Source: Lachnospiraceae bacterium (lineage in GTDB: Bacteria; Bacillota; Clostridia; Lachnospirales; Lachnospiraceae). From it: a stretch of 41,186 bases of DNA. Made by a program: the position numbers and the translations under genes. The DNA is taken from positions 1 to 41,186 of the forward strand of contig BLLT01000009.1 of NCBI GenBank assembly GCA_011958945.1, in the 5' to 3' direction. Positions 9,430 to 17,419 of the stretch are shown piece by piece. Each line of letters begins with the position of its first letter. Positions within the stretch are counted from its first letter, which is position 1. The notes beneath the pieces are model-generated. The model did not search any database. It was not told the DNA's origin and saw only the letters and a program-made list of their open reading frames with translations.

Positions 9430-10680
9430 ATGAAAAGAATCAACAAACCTTTGACCACCCAAAACATCAACGAAGGGAGTCCTGATTACCAAATGAAACA
9501 ACTATCCAGAACATATATAAAAGCCCTGATGAACCTGGGAATTGCAATACTGATCTTGCTTCTCATGGTATTCCTTCTTCCGAGAATGATTCTGTTCTTC
9601 ATGCCTTTTGTTATCGGCTGGATCATAGCATTAATAGCCAATCCGCTGGTACAATTTTTTGAAAAAAAGCTGAAAATCAGGAGAAAGGCCGGAACCGTAT
9701 TCGTAGTGGTGGCCGTTATTTCTTTAGTAGTGCTGGCAGGGTATTTGCTTGGCAGCAAAATAGTGCAGGAGACAGTAGGGCTGGTGAATGAACTGCCCCA
9801 AATATGGAATTCTTTGGAGGAGGATTTTCGTACCATAGGTCAAAATCTGGATATTTTGTACAGCCGTTTCCCGAAAGAGATGCGCGAGAGCATTGTGGGA
9901 ATCGGGGAGCAAATGGAAGGTTTTGTAGGAGACATCGTAAGCCGTGTAGGTTCGCCTACTATTGAGGCGGTGGGCAATTTTGCCAAAAATCTTCCCACTA
10001 TTATAATCGGAATCATTATGTGCCTTTTATCCGCTTATTTTTTCGTGGCAGAAAGGGAGTATCTGAATGTTCATGTAAAAAGCCATATGCCGGAAACCAT
10101 TACTTATCGGTGGAACATAATGGCACGGAGTTTTCGCCGTGCAGTTGGAGGATATTTTAAAGCTCAATTTAAAATTGAGGTTTGGATGTATTTGCTTCTT
10201 GTGCTGGGGCTTTGGATATTGAAGGTGGATTATGCTTTTCTGATTGCAATAGGTATTGCCTTCCTGGATTTTTTGCCTGTTTTTGGAACGGGTACGGTGT
10301 TGATGCCATGGGCAGTCATCAAGATATTGAGCGCAGATTATAAAATGGCGGTGGGACTTTTGATTATCTGGTGCGGCGGGCAGCTGGCGCGGCAGATTAT
10401 CCAGCCTAAAATTGTAGGCGACTCCATTGGCGTTCCGCCGATTCCCACACTATTCCTGCTGTTTATCGGATATAAGGCGGCGGGGGTATTCGGTATGATT
10501 ATTGCGGTGCCCATCGGCATTATTCTTATGAATATGTATGAAGAAGGGTTATTCGATACAACCAAAAACAGCATAAAAATCCTTTGGGCGGGGGTTAATA
10601 ATTTCCGTCGCCTGGATGAAAAGGACTTATCGGTAATCAAGGAATATGAAAGTCTGCAAAGGGAGAAGATTGAGGATTAA
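9430..10680 (+). CDS. AI-2E family transporter, YtvI-like sporulation membrane protein
   Basis: A polytopic inner-membrane protein of about 416 residues in the AI-2E/PerM family. Strong hydrophobic segments lie near residues 35-68, 86-108, 178-200 and from 235 to 365, separated by a polar extracytoplasmic stretch of about 70 residues. The DFLPVFGTGTVLMPWA and GVFGMIIAVPIG segments are typical of the family. The length and N terminus resemble the YtvI subgroup named for sporulation. The start is uncertain: the ATG at 9430 has no clear ribosome binding site, while an in-frame ATG at 9493 lies 13 bp after GGGAG. The transported compound, if any, is unknown. Confidence 0.8.
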   Translation: MKRINKPLTTQNINEGSPDYQMKQLSRTYIKALMNLGIAILILLLMVFLLPRMILFFMPFVIGWIIALIANPLVQFFEKKLKIRRKAGTVFVVVAVISLVVLAGYLLGSKIVQETVGLVNELPQIWNSLEEDFRTIGQNLDILYSRFPKEMRESIVGIGEQMEGFVGDIVSRVGSPTIEAVGNFAKNLPTIIIGIIMCLLSAYFFVAEREYLNVHVKSHMPETITYRWNIMARSFRRAVGGYFKAQFKIEVWMYLLLVLGLWILKVDYAFLIAIGIAFLDFLPVFGTGTVLMPWAVIKILSADYKMAVGLLIIWCGGQLARQIIQPKIVGDSIGVPPIPTLFLLFIGYKAAGVFGMIIAVPIGIILMNMYEEGLFDTTKNSIKILWAGVNNFRRLDEKDLSVIKEYESLQREKIED

Positions 10681-10793
10681 AACTTTTTATCCCAAGATTG
10701 TGTCTGCGAAGCAGCCGCAGGCTTGGCAGAACAAAATCAATTTTTGTGCAAAAGGGTTATGCAAAAATAGGGGGAGGATTAGGAGGTACGGAG

Positions 10794-11777
10794 ATGAAAG
10801 TAACGGTATATAGCTGCAGGGAATTCGATGAAAAGGAATTATTTATACAGTATGGAAAAGAATTGGGTATAGAACTGGTCTTGTGCCCGGATGCGCCATG
10901 TATGGAAAATGCAGCGCTGGCGGAAGGGAGCGAATGTATTGACATTCTGACCTCCAAGATGACGGAGGAACTGCTCGGGGCATTGAAGGAGCGGGGCGTG
11001 CGCTATGTGGTGACCCGTACTATCGGCTATGACCATATCGACAGGGAAGCAGCAAAAAAACTGGGGATTACGGTGGCAAATGCCCCTTATGGCCCCCATG
11101 GGGTAGCGGATTATGCCGTGATGCTGATTTTGATGTCCATACGTAAGATGAAAAGGATTATAGAGCGCACCAATATTCAGGACTATACGCTGCAGGGGAT
11201 TCAGGGGCGTGAACTGAAGGATATGACTGTAGGGGTCATTGGCACTGGGAGGATAGGGAGGACGGTAATCCATAATCTATCGGGGTTTGGCTGCAGGATG
11301 TTAGCATATGATTTATTTGAAAATGAAGAGGTGAAAAAGGCTGCAGAATATGTTACACTGGAAGAAATATGGAAGCAGGCGGACATTATCACCTTGCATG
11401 CCCCCCTTACGGAGGACAGTTTTCATATGATTGGCAAGGACACGATTGCACAGATGAAGGATGGGGTGGTAATCGTGAATACGGCCAGGGGCGGGCTCAT
11501 TGATTCCCAGGCATTGATTGCAGGGATTGAATCGGGAAAAGTAGGCGCTGCCGGGCTGGATGTGGTAGAAAATGAATTTGAACTTTACTATTACGACAGG
11601 AAATCGGACGTGTTAAACAACAGGGAACTGGCGGTGCTCAGGGGATTCCCGAATGTAACGGTAACTCACCATATGGCGTTTTATACCGATGAATGTGTCA
11701 AAACGGTGGTAAGGGATTCGCTGATGGGATGCAGGCTTTTTGCCGAAGGGCGTGAAAATCCATGGGAGGTTGCATAA
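10794..11777 (+). CDS. D-isomer-specific 2-hydroxyacid dehydrogenase (D-lactate dehydrogenase-like)
   Basis: A 327-residue NAD-dependent dehydrogenase of the D-LDH/VanH/HicDH group, which reduces 2-keto acids such as pyruvate. The Rossmann motif is GTGRIGR. The substrate Arg lies in NTARGGLID and the catalytic His in VTHHMAFYTDE. Family residues RTIGYDHID and GPHGVADYAV are also present. I chose the ATG at 10794 because it follows AGGAGG at ideal spacing; the frame stays open 32 codons upstream without support. truA begins on the next base after the stop, so the two are cotranscribed. D-lactate as the product is the likeliest reading but cannot be separated from other 2-hydroxyacids here. Confidence 0.9.
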   Translation: MKVTVYSCREFDEKELFIQYGKELGIELVLCPDAPCMENAALAEGSECIDILTSKMTEELLGALKERGVRYVVTRTIGYDHIDREAAKKLGITVANAPYGPHGVADYAVMLILMSIRKMKRIIERTNIQDYTLQGIQGRELKDMTVGVIGTGRIGRTVIHNLSGFGCRMLAYDLFENEEVKKAAEYVTLEEIWKQADIITLHAPLTEDSFHMIGKDTIAQMKDGVVIVNTARGGLIDSQALIAGIESGKVGAAGLDVVENEFELYYYDRKSDVLNNRELAVLRGFPNVTVTHHMAFYTDECVKTVVRDSLMGCRLFAEGRENPWEVA

Positions 11778-12518
11778 TTGCGCAATATAAAAGTAATACT
11801 TCAATATGAAGGAACAAAATACCAGGGCTGGCAGAGACAGGAGAGCACCAAAAATACGATTCAGGGCAGGCTGGAGGCGCTGCTTACGAAAATGTGCGGC
11901 CAGAAAGTGGAGGTGGACGGATCAGGGAGAACTGATGCGGGAGTTCATGCCTATGGGCAGGTGGCTAATTTTCATATTGATACGAAGATGAGCCTTTCGG
12001 AAATCATGGATTATATGAACCGATATCTGCCCGAGGATATTGCGGTGATTGATATTGCGGAAATGCCAGGGCGTTTTCACAGCAGGCTGAACGCAAAAGG
12101 AAAAACTTATCAGTACAGGGTGATAAACAGCGCCGTGCCACATATATTTGATAGAAGATATGCCCACGTAGTGGAGGAGGACCTGGATATGGAGGCTATG
12201 CGGAGGGCGGCAAAAGTACTGTGCGGCACTCATGACTATAAGGCATTTACTTCGAGCAAAAAGAGCCGGAAATCCACGGTTCGGACGGTTAATTCGATTA
12301 TAATAGAAAGAGAAGGCGATGAGATTCTCTTTACATTTAGCGGGAACGGTTTTTTGTTCCATATGGTACGTATTATGATGGGAACCCTGCTGGAGGCGGG
12401 GATGCACAAAACAGATGAGGTACAGATAGAAAAGCTTCTTATGTCGGGAACGAGGCAGGAAGCGGGTCATCTGGTGCCTGCCAAGGGATTAGCTTTGGTG
12501 GAGGTTCGTTATTCGTGA
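11778..12518 (+). CDS. truA: tRNA pseudouridine synthase A (positions 38-40)
   Basis: A 246-residue TruA that makes pseudouridine in the tRNA anticodon arm. The catalytic Asp53 is in GRTDAGVHAYG. Other family motifs are YQGWQRQ, GTHDYKAFTS and FLFHMVRIMMGTL. The start is a TTG directly after the TAA of the preceding dehydrogenase gene, supported by GGGAGG 10 bp upstream and by the conserved start of the protein (RNIKVILQYEGT). It overlaps the next gene by 4 bp (GTGA), indicating translational coupling. Confidence 0.95.
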   Translation: MRNIKVILQYEGTKYQGWQRQESTKNTIQGRLEALLTKMCGQKVEVDGSGRTDAGVHAYGQVANFHIDTKMSLSEIMDYMNRYLPEDIAVIDIAEMPGRFHSRLNAKGKTYQYRVINSAVPHIFDRRYAHVVEEDLDMEAMRRAAKVLCGTHDYKAFTSSKKSRKSTVRTVNSIIIEREGDEILFTFSGNGFLFHMVRIMMGTLLEAGMHKTDEVQIEKLLMSGTRQEAGHLVPAKGLALVEVRYS

Positions 12519-12982
12519 ATAAATCAAAACGCATAAAAATTGTGTTTTTTATATATATTGCAGTAGTAATAAAAGTTATTATATTTAAGTACCCGTGGGA
12601 AGACCTGAAAGCGATTATGGACACGTGGGAAAAAGGCGTTATTTTGGAGGGCTTGGATACCGCTAATTTTACGTTGTTTAAAACGATAAAAATGTATATC
12701 GACTATTCCTATATGCTGAACAGTTTTGAGAATCTAGTGGGAAATGTGGTAGTGTTTATCCCATTTGGATTCCTCCTTCCCTATGTCTATAAAAAAGCCG
12801 CGAAATTTCCGGTTTTGTTTTGCAATGCCTTCTTTTTCGTACTGGGGATTGAAGTGTTTCAGTTATTCAGCGCTTTCGGAGCCTTTGATGTGGATGATAT
12901 CCTGCTAAACTGTTTTGGAGCAGCGCTGGGATGGATGTTTTATTGGCAGTGGGAAAGGATTAGGAAACGGTGGGCGTGTTGA
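12515..12982 (+). CDS. VanZ-like family membrane protein
   Basis: A 155-residue membrane protein with four hydrophobic segments. The central NLVGNVVVFIPFGFLLPYV and GIEVFQLF...FDVDDILLNCFGAALG are the VanZ-like domain signature. VanZ gives low-level teicoplanin resistance in enterococci, but most chromosomal relatives have unknown roles in the cell envelope. The GTG start overlaps the truA stop (GTGA), so it depends on truA translation. Although a D-LDH-like gene sits two genes upstream, no VanA-type ligase or VanX is present, so this is not a van cluster. Confidence 0.85.
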   Translation: MNKSKRIKIVFFIYIAVVIKVIIFKYPWEDLKAIMDTWEKGVILEGLDTANFTLFKTIKMYIDYSYMLNSFENLVGNVVVFIPFGFLLPYVYKKAAKFPVLFCNAFFFVLGIEVFQLFSAFGAFDVDDILLNCFGAALGWMFYWQWERIRKRWAC

Positions 12983-13058
12983 ATGCAGAATAGGCAGAGT
13001 AATGGGCTGTGCGGACATACTTTGATATCCTTACTGATTGACTTTGAAAGTCAATCAA

Positions 13059-13084
13059 ATACCCCGCTGCAAGCAACGGGGTAT
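13059..13084. repeat. CCCCG hairpin 5' of repeat copy C
   Basis: ATACCCCG pairs perfectly with CGGGGTAT around a 10-nt loop. Just upstream is a second dyad, ATTGACTTTGAAAGTCAAT (13037-13055). Neither has a following T-run. The 444-bp gap 12983-13426 thus holds two hairpins, repeat copy C (13085-13165), and an A/T-rich stretch (13310-13400) that should contain the sigma-factor promoter. No gene was seen in it. Confidence 0.6.
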
Positions 13085-13165
13085 CAAACTTGCAGCGTTG
13101 TAAGTCGCCAGGAAAGAATGTGAAGCATTCTTTGGAGTTGGCCGCTGGGCCAACTCTTTTTTATA
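13085..13165 (+). repeat. Dispersed repeat, copy C (longest internal form)
   Basis: Contains CAGCGTTGTAAGTCGCCA (13093-13110) and the GTTGGCCGCTGGGCCAAC hairpin with a CTTTTTTAT tail. Between them is an extra small hairpin, AGAATG with CATTCT, that copies B and D lack. Its 5' flank differs from the others: it follows a CCCCG hairpin instead of a terminator T-run. Confidence 0.75.
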
Positions 13166-13426
13166 ATTTTGAAACTTTTTCCCCGCTTTGTGCGTCTAAT
13201 AATAAAGCGGATATTTGCTTCAACCCCATTTTGCACGGTTTTTAACACCCTGATCAAAAAGAAGCCGGGGCTAAAAGCCCTGCCCACAGACGGTTTTTGG
13301 CGCATTGCAAAAAAGTTGTGCGCAAAAATAAGAAAAAAATAATATTTTTTTTGCAGTATTTTTGGTTTCTATGGGATATTACTATATAGAGACAATAAAT
13401 AATTACGAAAATGAGAGACAGTACAT

Positions 13427-14080
13427 ATGATGGAGAAGAAGAGCGGCAGAAGGGCAGAAGTGTCTGTTTCGAAAACGATAGATATGGAAAAGCTGCAGAA
13501 GAAAATTGACTCCTACAGCAATATGCTGTATCGAATTGCATATTTGCAGTTAAAAAACAGCCAGGATGCAGAGGATGTGGTACAGGAGACTTTTTATCAG
13601 TTTGTGAAAGCCCAAAAAGGGTTTGAAACGCCGGAGCATGAGAAAGCATGGCTAATCAAGGTGACACTGAATGGCTGCCGGAAGATATGGCGTTCTGCAT
13701 GGTACAGGCATTCGGATGTGATGACGCCCGGCGGGAAGGAGGATGACGGGAAAAGGGCGGGCGGCCTGCTATTGGAGGATGTCCACAGCAATATTTATGA
13801 CAGCATTTATGATAATATCGGGAAAAATATCCAGGGTAATATCAAGGATAATATCCTGGAAGACATTCTAATAAAGGAAAGAAACCGGGAAATTATGGAA
13901 GCAGTGTGGAAACTGCCCAGGAGATACCGGGAGGTGATACATCTGTTTTATTTCCAGCAGATGAGTATAAAGGAAATAAGTGAAGTGACGAAGCGGAAGG
14001 CATCTACGGTGACTTCACAGCTGACAAGGGGCAGGGAACTGCTCAGAAAAAATCTGAAGGAGGAGTATCAGTATGAATGA
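13427..14080 (+). CDS. RNA polymerase sigma factor, sigma-70/ECF-like, with tetrapeptide-repeat linker
   Basis: A 217-residue sigma factor. Region 2 (about 25-95) has the NMLYRIAYLQLKNSQDAEDV and ETFYQF core-binding and -10 recognition signatures. Region 4 (about 155-212) is a helix-turn-helix (LPRRYREVIHLFYFQQMSIKEISE, written here in parts: LPRRYREVIHLFY and MSIKEISEVTKRKASTV). Between them the linker holds seven tetrapeptides of the form x-N-I-x at residues 121-148 (13787-13870), which is unusual. The ATG at 13427 has only a weak ribosome binding site. The anti-sigma gene overlaps its 3' end by 8 bp. Such pairs are normally released by an envelope signal and often autoregulate. Confidence 0.9.
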   Translation: MMEKKSGRRAEVSVSKTIDMEKLQKKIDSYSNMLYRIAYLQLKNSQDAEDVVQETFYQFVKAQKGFETPEHEKAWLIKVTLNGCRKIWRSAWYRHSDVMTPGGKEDDGKRAGGLLLEDVHSNIYDSIYDNIGKNIQGNIKDNILEDILIKERNREIMEAVWKLPRRYREVIHLFYFQQMSIKEISEVTKRKASTVTSQLTRGRELLRKNLKEEYQYE

Positions 14081-15128
14081 CTTTAAAGAATGTTATCGGT
14101 CGGCTGTCAATGATATGCTGAGTACAAATGAATTCCATATAGATGCTTCTCAATGTATGGACGAAAGACGGCACAACCGTTTTGTTGTCAGAAGGATGAA
14201 GAGGACAATGACTACGGCATTTTCAGCCGCATGCGTCATTTTTCTGTGCGGCTTCGGAACAGCCAAGGCGGCGGAATATATTGAAAATGTAATAAAAGTA
14301 AACCAATGGGGATTTGAATCCGCAGATGCCGCTACAATGGCCAGAAACGAAGCAGAGAAGACCGAGGCGCATATTATTTCGGAAGAAATAGGGTTAGGGG
14401 CCGAAGATGGGGGCAATAGCCCGGAGATTGCCAGGATTCAAAATGAACCGGGAGCGGATATGCAGGCTGCATTCCCAGGGGAGGAAGATTTGAGAGGGGA
14501 AATACCCCCCATGCAGGAGAGCAGCGTTGAAGACAAGGCAAGCCAAAAAATAGGGCAGCCGGAAGATATGCAAGAAAATCCCATGCAGAAGGGCGGGAAA
14601 GAGGTGGCCATGTCTATGACGGAAGCCGGCACATCGGGGGGCGTGGAAGAAGGAACTGACGCACCGGAAAAAGAGATGGCGCAGGATATAGAAGAAATAC
14701 CGGTAAAAAATTATACATCATGGAAAGAATTTGAAGAAAATGAAGATATTATTTTTCCGCAGCCGTCTATAATAGTGGCTAAAGCTGCAGGAAATGTGGA
14801 TATTACTATTTGCGGCGACTGGGCGATGGCGCGGTATGATGTGGATGGAAAAGTGATTTGGGTAGAACGCACCGATTATGCGCAGACCCAAGGCCATGCA
14901 TCCTCCAAGGTATTTCCGGGAGGTGTCTGCAATGAAAGGACATATACTACTGCCCAGGGGCATACGTACACATTAGTGGATTCGGTGAAGGGAAGCGAAG
15001 AGGAAGAACTTCAGATCCACGGGGCGGTTTCCGTAGGAACTTATGAAGCCTATATTGATTTAATGGGATATACGGAAGCGGAAGCAAAGGAAATAATAGA
15101 GAGTATTGATTTAAGGGAATATGAATGA
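14073..15128 (+). CDS. Membrane anti-sigma factor with C-terminal DUF4367-like domain
   Basis: A 351-residue single-pass membrane protein predicted to hold the upstream sigma factor at the membrane. A short cytoplasmic N terminus (1-45) is followed by one transmembrane helix (about 46-65). Next comes an acidic, Glu/Met/Gly-rich extracytoplasmic spacer (about 75-225). The folded C-terminal domain (about 235-351) ends in YIDLMGYTEAEAKEII, reminiscent of DUF4367 sensor-like domains. The ATG at 14073 follows AAGGAGG and overlaps the sigma gene by 8 bp, so translation is coupled. The anti-sigma role is inferred from position and topology. No zinc-binding HxxxCxxC motif is seen. Confidence 0.8.
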   Translation: MNDFKECYRSAVNDMLSTNEFHIDASQCMDERRHNRFVVRRMKRTMTTAFSAACVIFLCGFGTAKAAEYIENVIKVNQWGFESADAATMARNEAEKTEAHIISEEIGLGAEDGGNSPEIARIQNEPGADMQAAFPGEEDLRGEIPPMQESSVEDKASQKIGQPEDMQENPMQKGGKEVAMSMTEAGTSGGVEEGTDAPEKEMAQDIEEIPVKNYTSWKEFEENEDIIFPQPSIIVAKAAGNVDITICGDWAMARYDVDGKVIWVERTDYAQTQGHASSKVFPGGVCNERTYTTAQGHTYTLVDSVKGSEEEELQIHGAVSVGTYEAYIDLMGYTEAEAKEIIESIDLREYE

Positions 15129-15160
15129 AGGGATCAGGTTTTGCGAGAGGAGGAAACCAA

Positions 15161-15847
15161 ATGAAAAATGTGTTGATTTATAATCAGAGCGAAACAAATA
15201 TGGAAGTATTAAAGATTTTTCTGGCACAGGAAGGCTATCAGGTATATGTGGTCAGCAGGCTGGAGGATGTCATTCGAAGGGTGGGGCAAAAAGATATCCA
15301 TCTGGTAGTGATGGACATTGATTTTCCCCAAAATGACGGGGTGGAGCGTTTAAAGGAAATCAGGAATACGGACAGGATGCCGATTATTGTACTCTCGGCC
15401 AATGACAGGGAACAGATGAAAATAGCGGCGCTGAATGCCGGGGCAGATGATTATGTGATTTATCCGTTTCATCCTCTGGAATTCATGGCCAGGATTAACA
15501 GTCAGTTTAGGCGGTATATCCAGTTGGTGAATATGCGCAATAATATAGACAGGATTTACAGGGTGGATGATTTGGTGATGAATGACGTGCTTAGGAAAGT
15601 GACGGTGTCGGGGAAGGAAGTCAGCCTTACGCCCATTGAATATAAGATTCTCCGTCTGCTGGTGCAGGAAAGGGGAAAGGTATTTTCCATCAATCAGATT
15701 TATGAATCCATTTGGAATATGCAGGCCATCGGTGCGGATAATACGATTGCGGTACATATCAGGCATATTAGGGAAAAAATAGAACGCAACCCCAAAGAAC
15801 CCCATTACCTGAAAGTAGTATGGGGGACAGGGTATAAAGTTGGTTAA
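15161..15847 (+). CDS. OmpR-family response regulator with degenerate receiver
   Basis: A 228-residue protein with an N-terminal receiver (1-120) and a C-terminal winged helix (about 135-228, ending WGTGYKVG). The phosphoacceptor Asp52 is present (VVMDIDFP). However, the acidic pair that binds Mg is replaced by Asn8-Gln9 (LIYNQSE) and the conserved Lys of the KPF motif is Tyr101 (VIYPF). No histidine kinase is nearby. It likely works without classical phosphorylation. The ATG at 15161 follows GAGAGGAGG; an upstream in-frame start overlaps the anti-sigma stop and lacks support. It is probably cotranscribed with the sigma and anti-sigma genes. Confidence 0.88.
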   Translation: MKNVLIYNQSETNMEVLKIFLAQEGYQVYVVSRLEDVIRRVGQKDIHLVVMDIDFPQNDGVERLKEIRNTDRMPIIVLSANDREQMKIAALNAGADDYVIYPFHPLEFMARINSQFRRYIQLVNMRNNIDRIYRVDDLVMNDVLRKVTVSGKEVSLTPIEYKILRLLVQERGKVFSINQIYESIWNMQAIGADNTIAVHIRHIREKIERNPKEPHYLKVVWGTGYKVG

Positions 15848-15881
15848 GAAGATAATATAAAGAAAATAATATAAAGAAGAT

Positions 15882-15960
15882 AATAGGGAACATGAAGAGC
15901 AGGATATTGGGATGGCAGCCGTCTGTATTTCCGATCTTCGTGTTTCCTATTTTTTGTAAA
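15882..15960 (+). terminator. Long-stem terminator of the sigma/anti-sigma/regulator operon
   Basis: AATAGGGAACATGAAGA pairs over 17 positions (two G-U pairs) with TCTTCGTGTTTCCTATT across a 36-nt interior, followed by TTTTT. It lies 35 bp after the response regulator stop. Confidence 0.75.
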
Positions 15961-16046
15961 AGTTCAGCCTTCAATGTCATTAAGTTAGCACGGCGCCCGC
16001 CATCGTTAACTAAATGACATTGCAGGCTGAACTGTTCATTTTTTTT
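15957..16046. repeat. Long hairpin with AACAGTTCAG-family arms
   Basis: AGTTCAGCCT and AATGTCATT pair with AATGACATT and AGGCTGAACT about 30 nt further on, followed by eight Ts. It would form a second terminator directly behind the previous one. Its outer arm (GAACAGTTCAGCC when read on the minus strand) recurs at 29995 and 37065; see findings. Confidence 0.7.
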
Positions 16047-16085
16047 CTTATTTTGACACCCGAATCTTATTTTTTAAAAAATTAC

Positions 16086-16114
16086 TTGACCTTATACTTA
16101 GTATATCCTATATA
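16086..16114 (+). promoter_or_regulatory. merR promoter with spacer dyad
   Basis: A -35 TTGACC (16086-16091), a 17-bp spacer and a -10 TATATT (16109-16114) lie 47 bp before the MerR-family gene. The spacer contains the dyad TATACTTAGTATA. A dyad between -35 and -10 is the classical MerR-family operator position, so autoregulation is likely. Confidence 0.6.
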
Positions 16115-16161
16115 TTCAATATAAGCTTTCGGAAAGCAATAGAAAGGGAAAGGATTTTAGG

Positions 16162-17004
16162 ATGAATATCAAAGAACTGGAACGGCGCACAGGAATAACG
16201 AAGCAGAACATCCGTTTTTATGAGAGGAAAGGTCTTCTGAACCCGGTAAGGAACGAAGGGAATAATTACCGGGAATATGTGGAAGAGGATGTCAAGACTC
16301 TTGAAGTGGTGAAAATACTTAGAAAGCTGGACATGTCCATCGAAGATATCCATAGGATCCTTCAAAAGGAAGTAGAACTGGATGTGGCAGTAAAAGAACA
16401 TCTGGATGTGCTGCGGGAAAAACAAAGCCAGTTGGAAGCCTGTATCCATGTCTGCCAGAAACTGGGCGGTATCAGCCTGGAAGAGTTGGATACGGGGAAA
16501 GTGCTGAAAGAGATGGAAGAGGAGGAAAGAAAGGGAGGTTTATTTATGGCGATTGTGAATGATTATAAAGCGGTAAGCAGGGAAGAGTCATTGAAGGAAT
16601 TCAATTTCGTGCCTAATTCCATGGCTAAGACTTCGGAGGAGTTTTCGGAAGCCCTTTTGGAGTACGCAAAGGAGAAGGGGTTAAATTTGGTGATTACAGA
16701 GCCGGGGATGTACCCGATTTTTGAAATTGATGGGATAGAATATACAGCAGATCGGGTATTTAGCCGCATGGGGGCAGTTATCCGCTGTAGGATGACCCAT
16801 CCGGAACTGGCAGAAAAAGCAGGAGTGTCGCCAATAAAAAGGAAAATTTACCGGATGATTAACAGGTATTTCATTTTTGTGTTGATAGCGGCATTCATCA
16901 TCGTGCCCAGGACCGATAATTGGTGGAGCGGGCTGTTGGTATGCATTATGGTAATGCCTTGGATCATTTGGAATGGTATTCTGTTATGGAGGTCCAGGAA
17001 TTAG
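16162..17004 (+). CDS. MerR-family transcriptional regulator with C-terminal membrane helices
   Basis: A 280-residue protein. The N-terminal MerR DNA-binding domain (1-70) is clear: LERRTGITKQNIRFYERKGL in a helix-turn-helix and wing arrangement with NNYREY. A coiled-coil dimer helix follows (about 73-100). A domain of unknown type (about 125-225) comes next, then two hydrophobic segments at about 235-249 and 256-276. Membrane-anchored MerR proteins are uncommon. No cysteine metal-binding motif of the MerR/ZntR type is seen. The ATG at 16162 follows AAAGGGAAAGGA. The ligand or signal is unknown; a membrane signal is inference from the helices. Confidence 0.88.
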   Translation: MNIKELERRTGITKQNIRFYERKGLLNPVRNEGNNYREYVEEDVKTLEVVKILRKLDMSIEDIHRILQKEVELDVAVKEHLDVLREKQSQLEACIHVCQKLGGISLEELDTGKVLKEMEEEERKGGLFMAIVNDYKAVSREESLKEFNFVPNSMAKTSEEFSEALLEYAKEKGLNLVITEPGMYPIFEIDGIEYTADRVFSRMGAVIRCRMTHPELAEKAGVSPIKRKIYRMINRYFIFVLIAAFIIVPRTDNWWSGLLVCIMVMPWIIWNGILLWRSRN

Positions 17005-17157
17005 CTTGGGTATCAAAAGCCGGCCCTTGTATTGCCCATGCATCGTCTCCTGACAATTAATCCCGCGGAGAAAAAGCACGAAAATCAGTTTTGTGAGGCG
17101 ATGCGGTGGGCGGCCTGCCCTGCCCAATGGATTTCCGTGGGGGGAAAGTGTATTTTC

Positions 17158-17199
17158 TTGACATAACCTTGCCCTATCCTTTATAGTAAGGATAGGGCA
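17158..17199 (+). promoter_or_regulatory. Promoter with perfect 12-bp dyad centred on the -10 hexamer
   Basis: A -35 TTGACA (17158-17163), an 18-bp spacer and a -10 TATAGT (17182-17187). The -10 hexamer is the exact loop of a perfect inverted repeat: TGCCCTATCCTT (17170-17181) and AAGGATAGGGCA (17188-17199). A protein bound there would cover the -10 and start site. It lies about 230 bp before the transglutaminase-like gene. The 403-bp gap 17005-17407 otherwise shows no credible gene. Confidence 0.65.
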
Positions 17200-17419
17200 G
17201 AATTTTGTGCAAAAATGTTGTATAAACCAACGAAGAGTGGATATCAGGGGCTGGGAATACGATCACATATGGGCATCATATAAGGGATGGAACAATGTTT
17301 GGCAATCCGGACGGGGATTAAGAGGAATGCTATACAAAGGAACATCCCAAAATCCGATTTGAGGAAAGAGGAGAGGTTTGAAGAATACATGCAACAGGTG
17401 AAGGAGTATGACTATAAAG

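Noticed and set aside
10794-12982. A vancomycin-resistance (van) cluster, from the VanH-like dehydrogenase and VanZ-like protein
   Set aside because: There is no D-Ala-D-Lac ligase, VanX or VanRS pair nearby. TruA lies between the two genes. Both families are common chromosomal genes.
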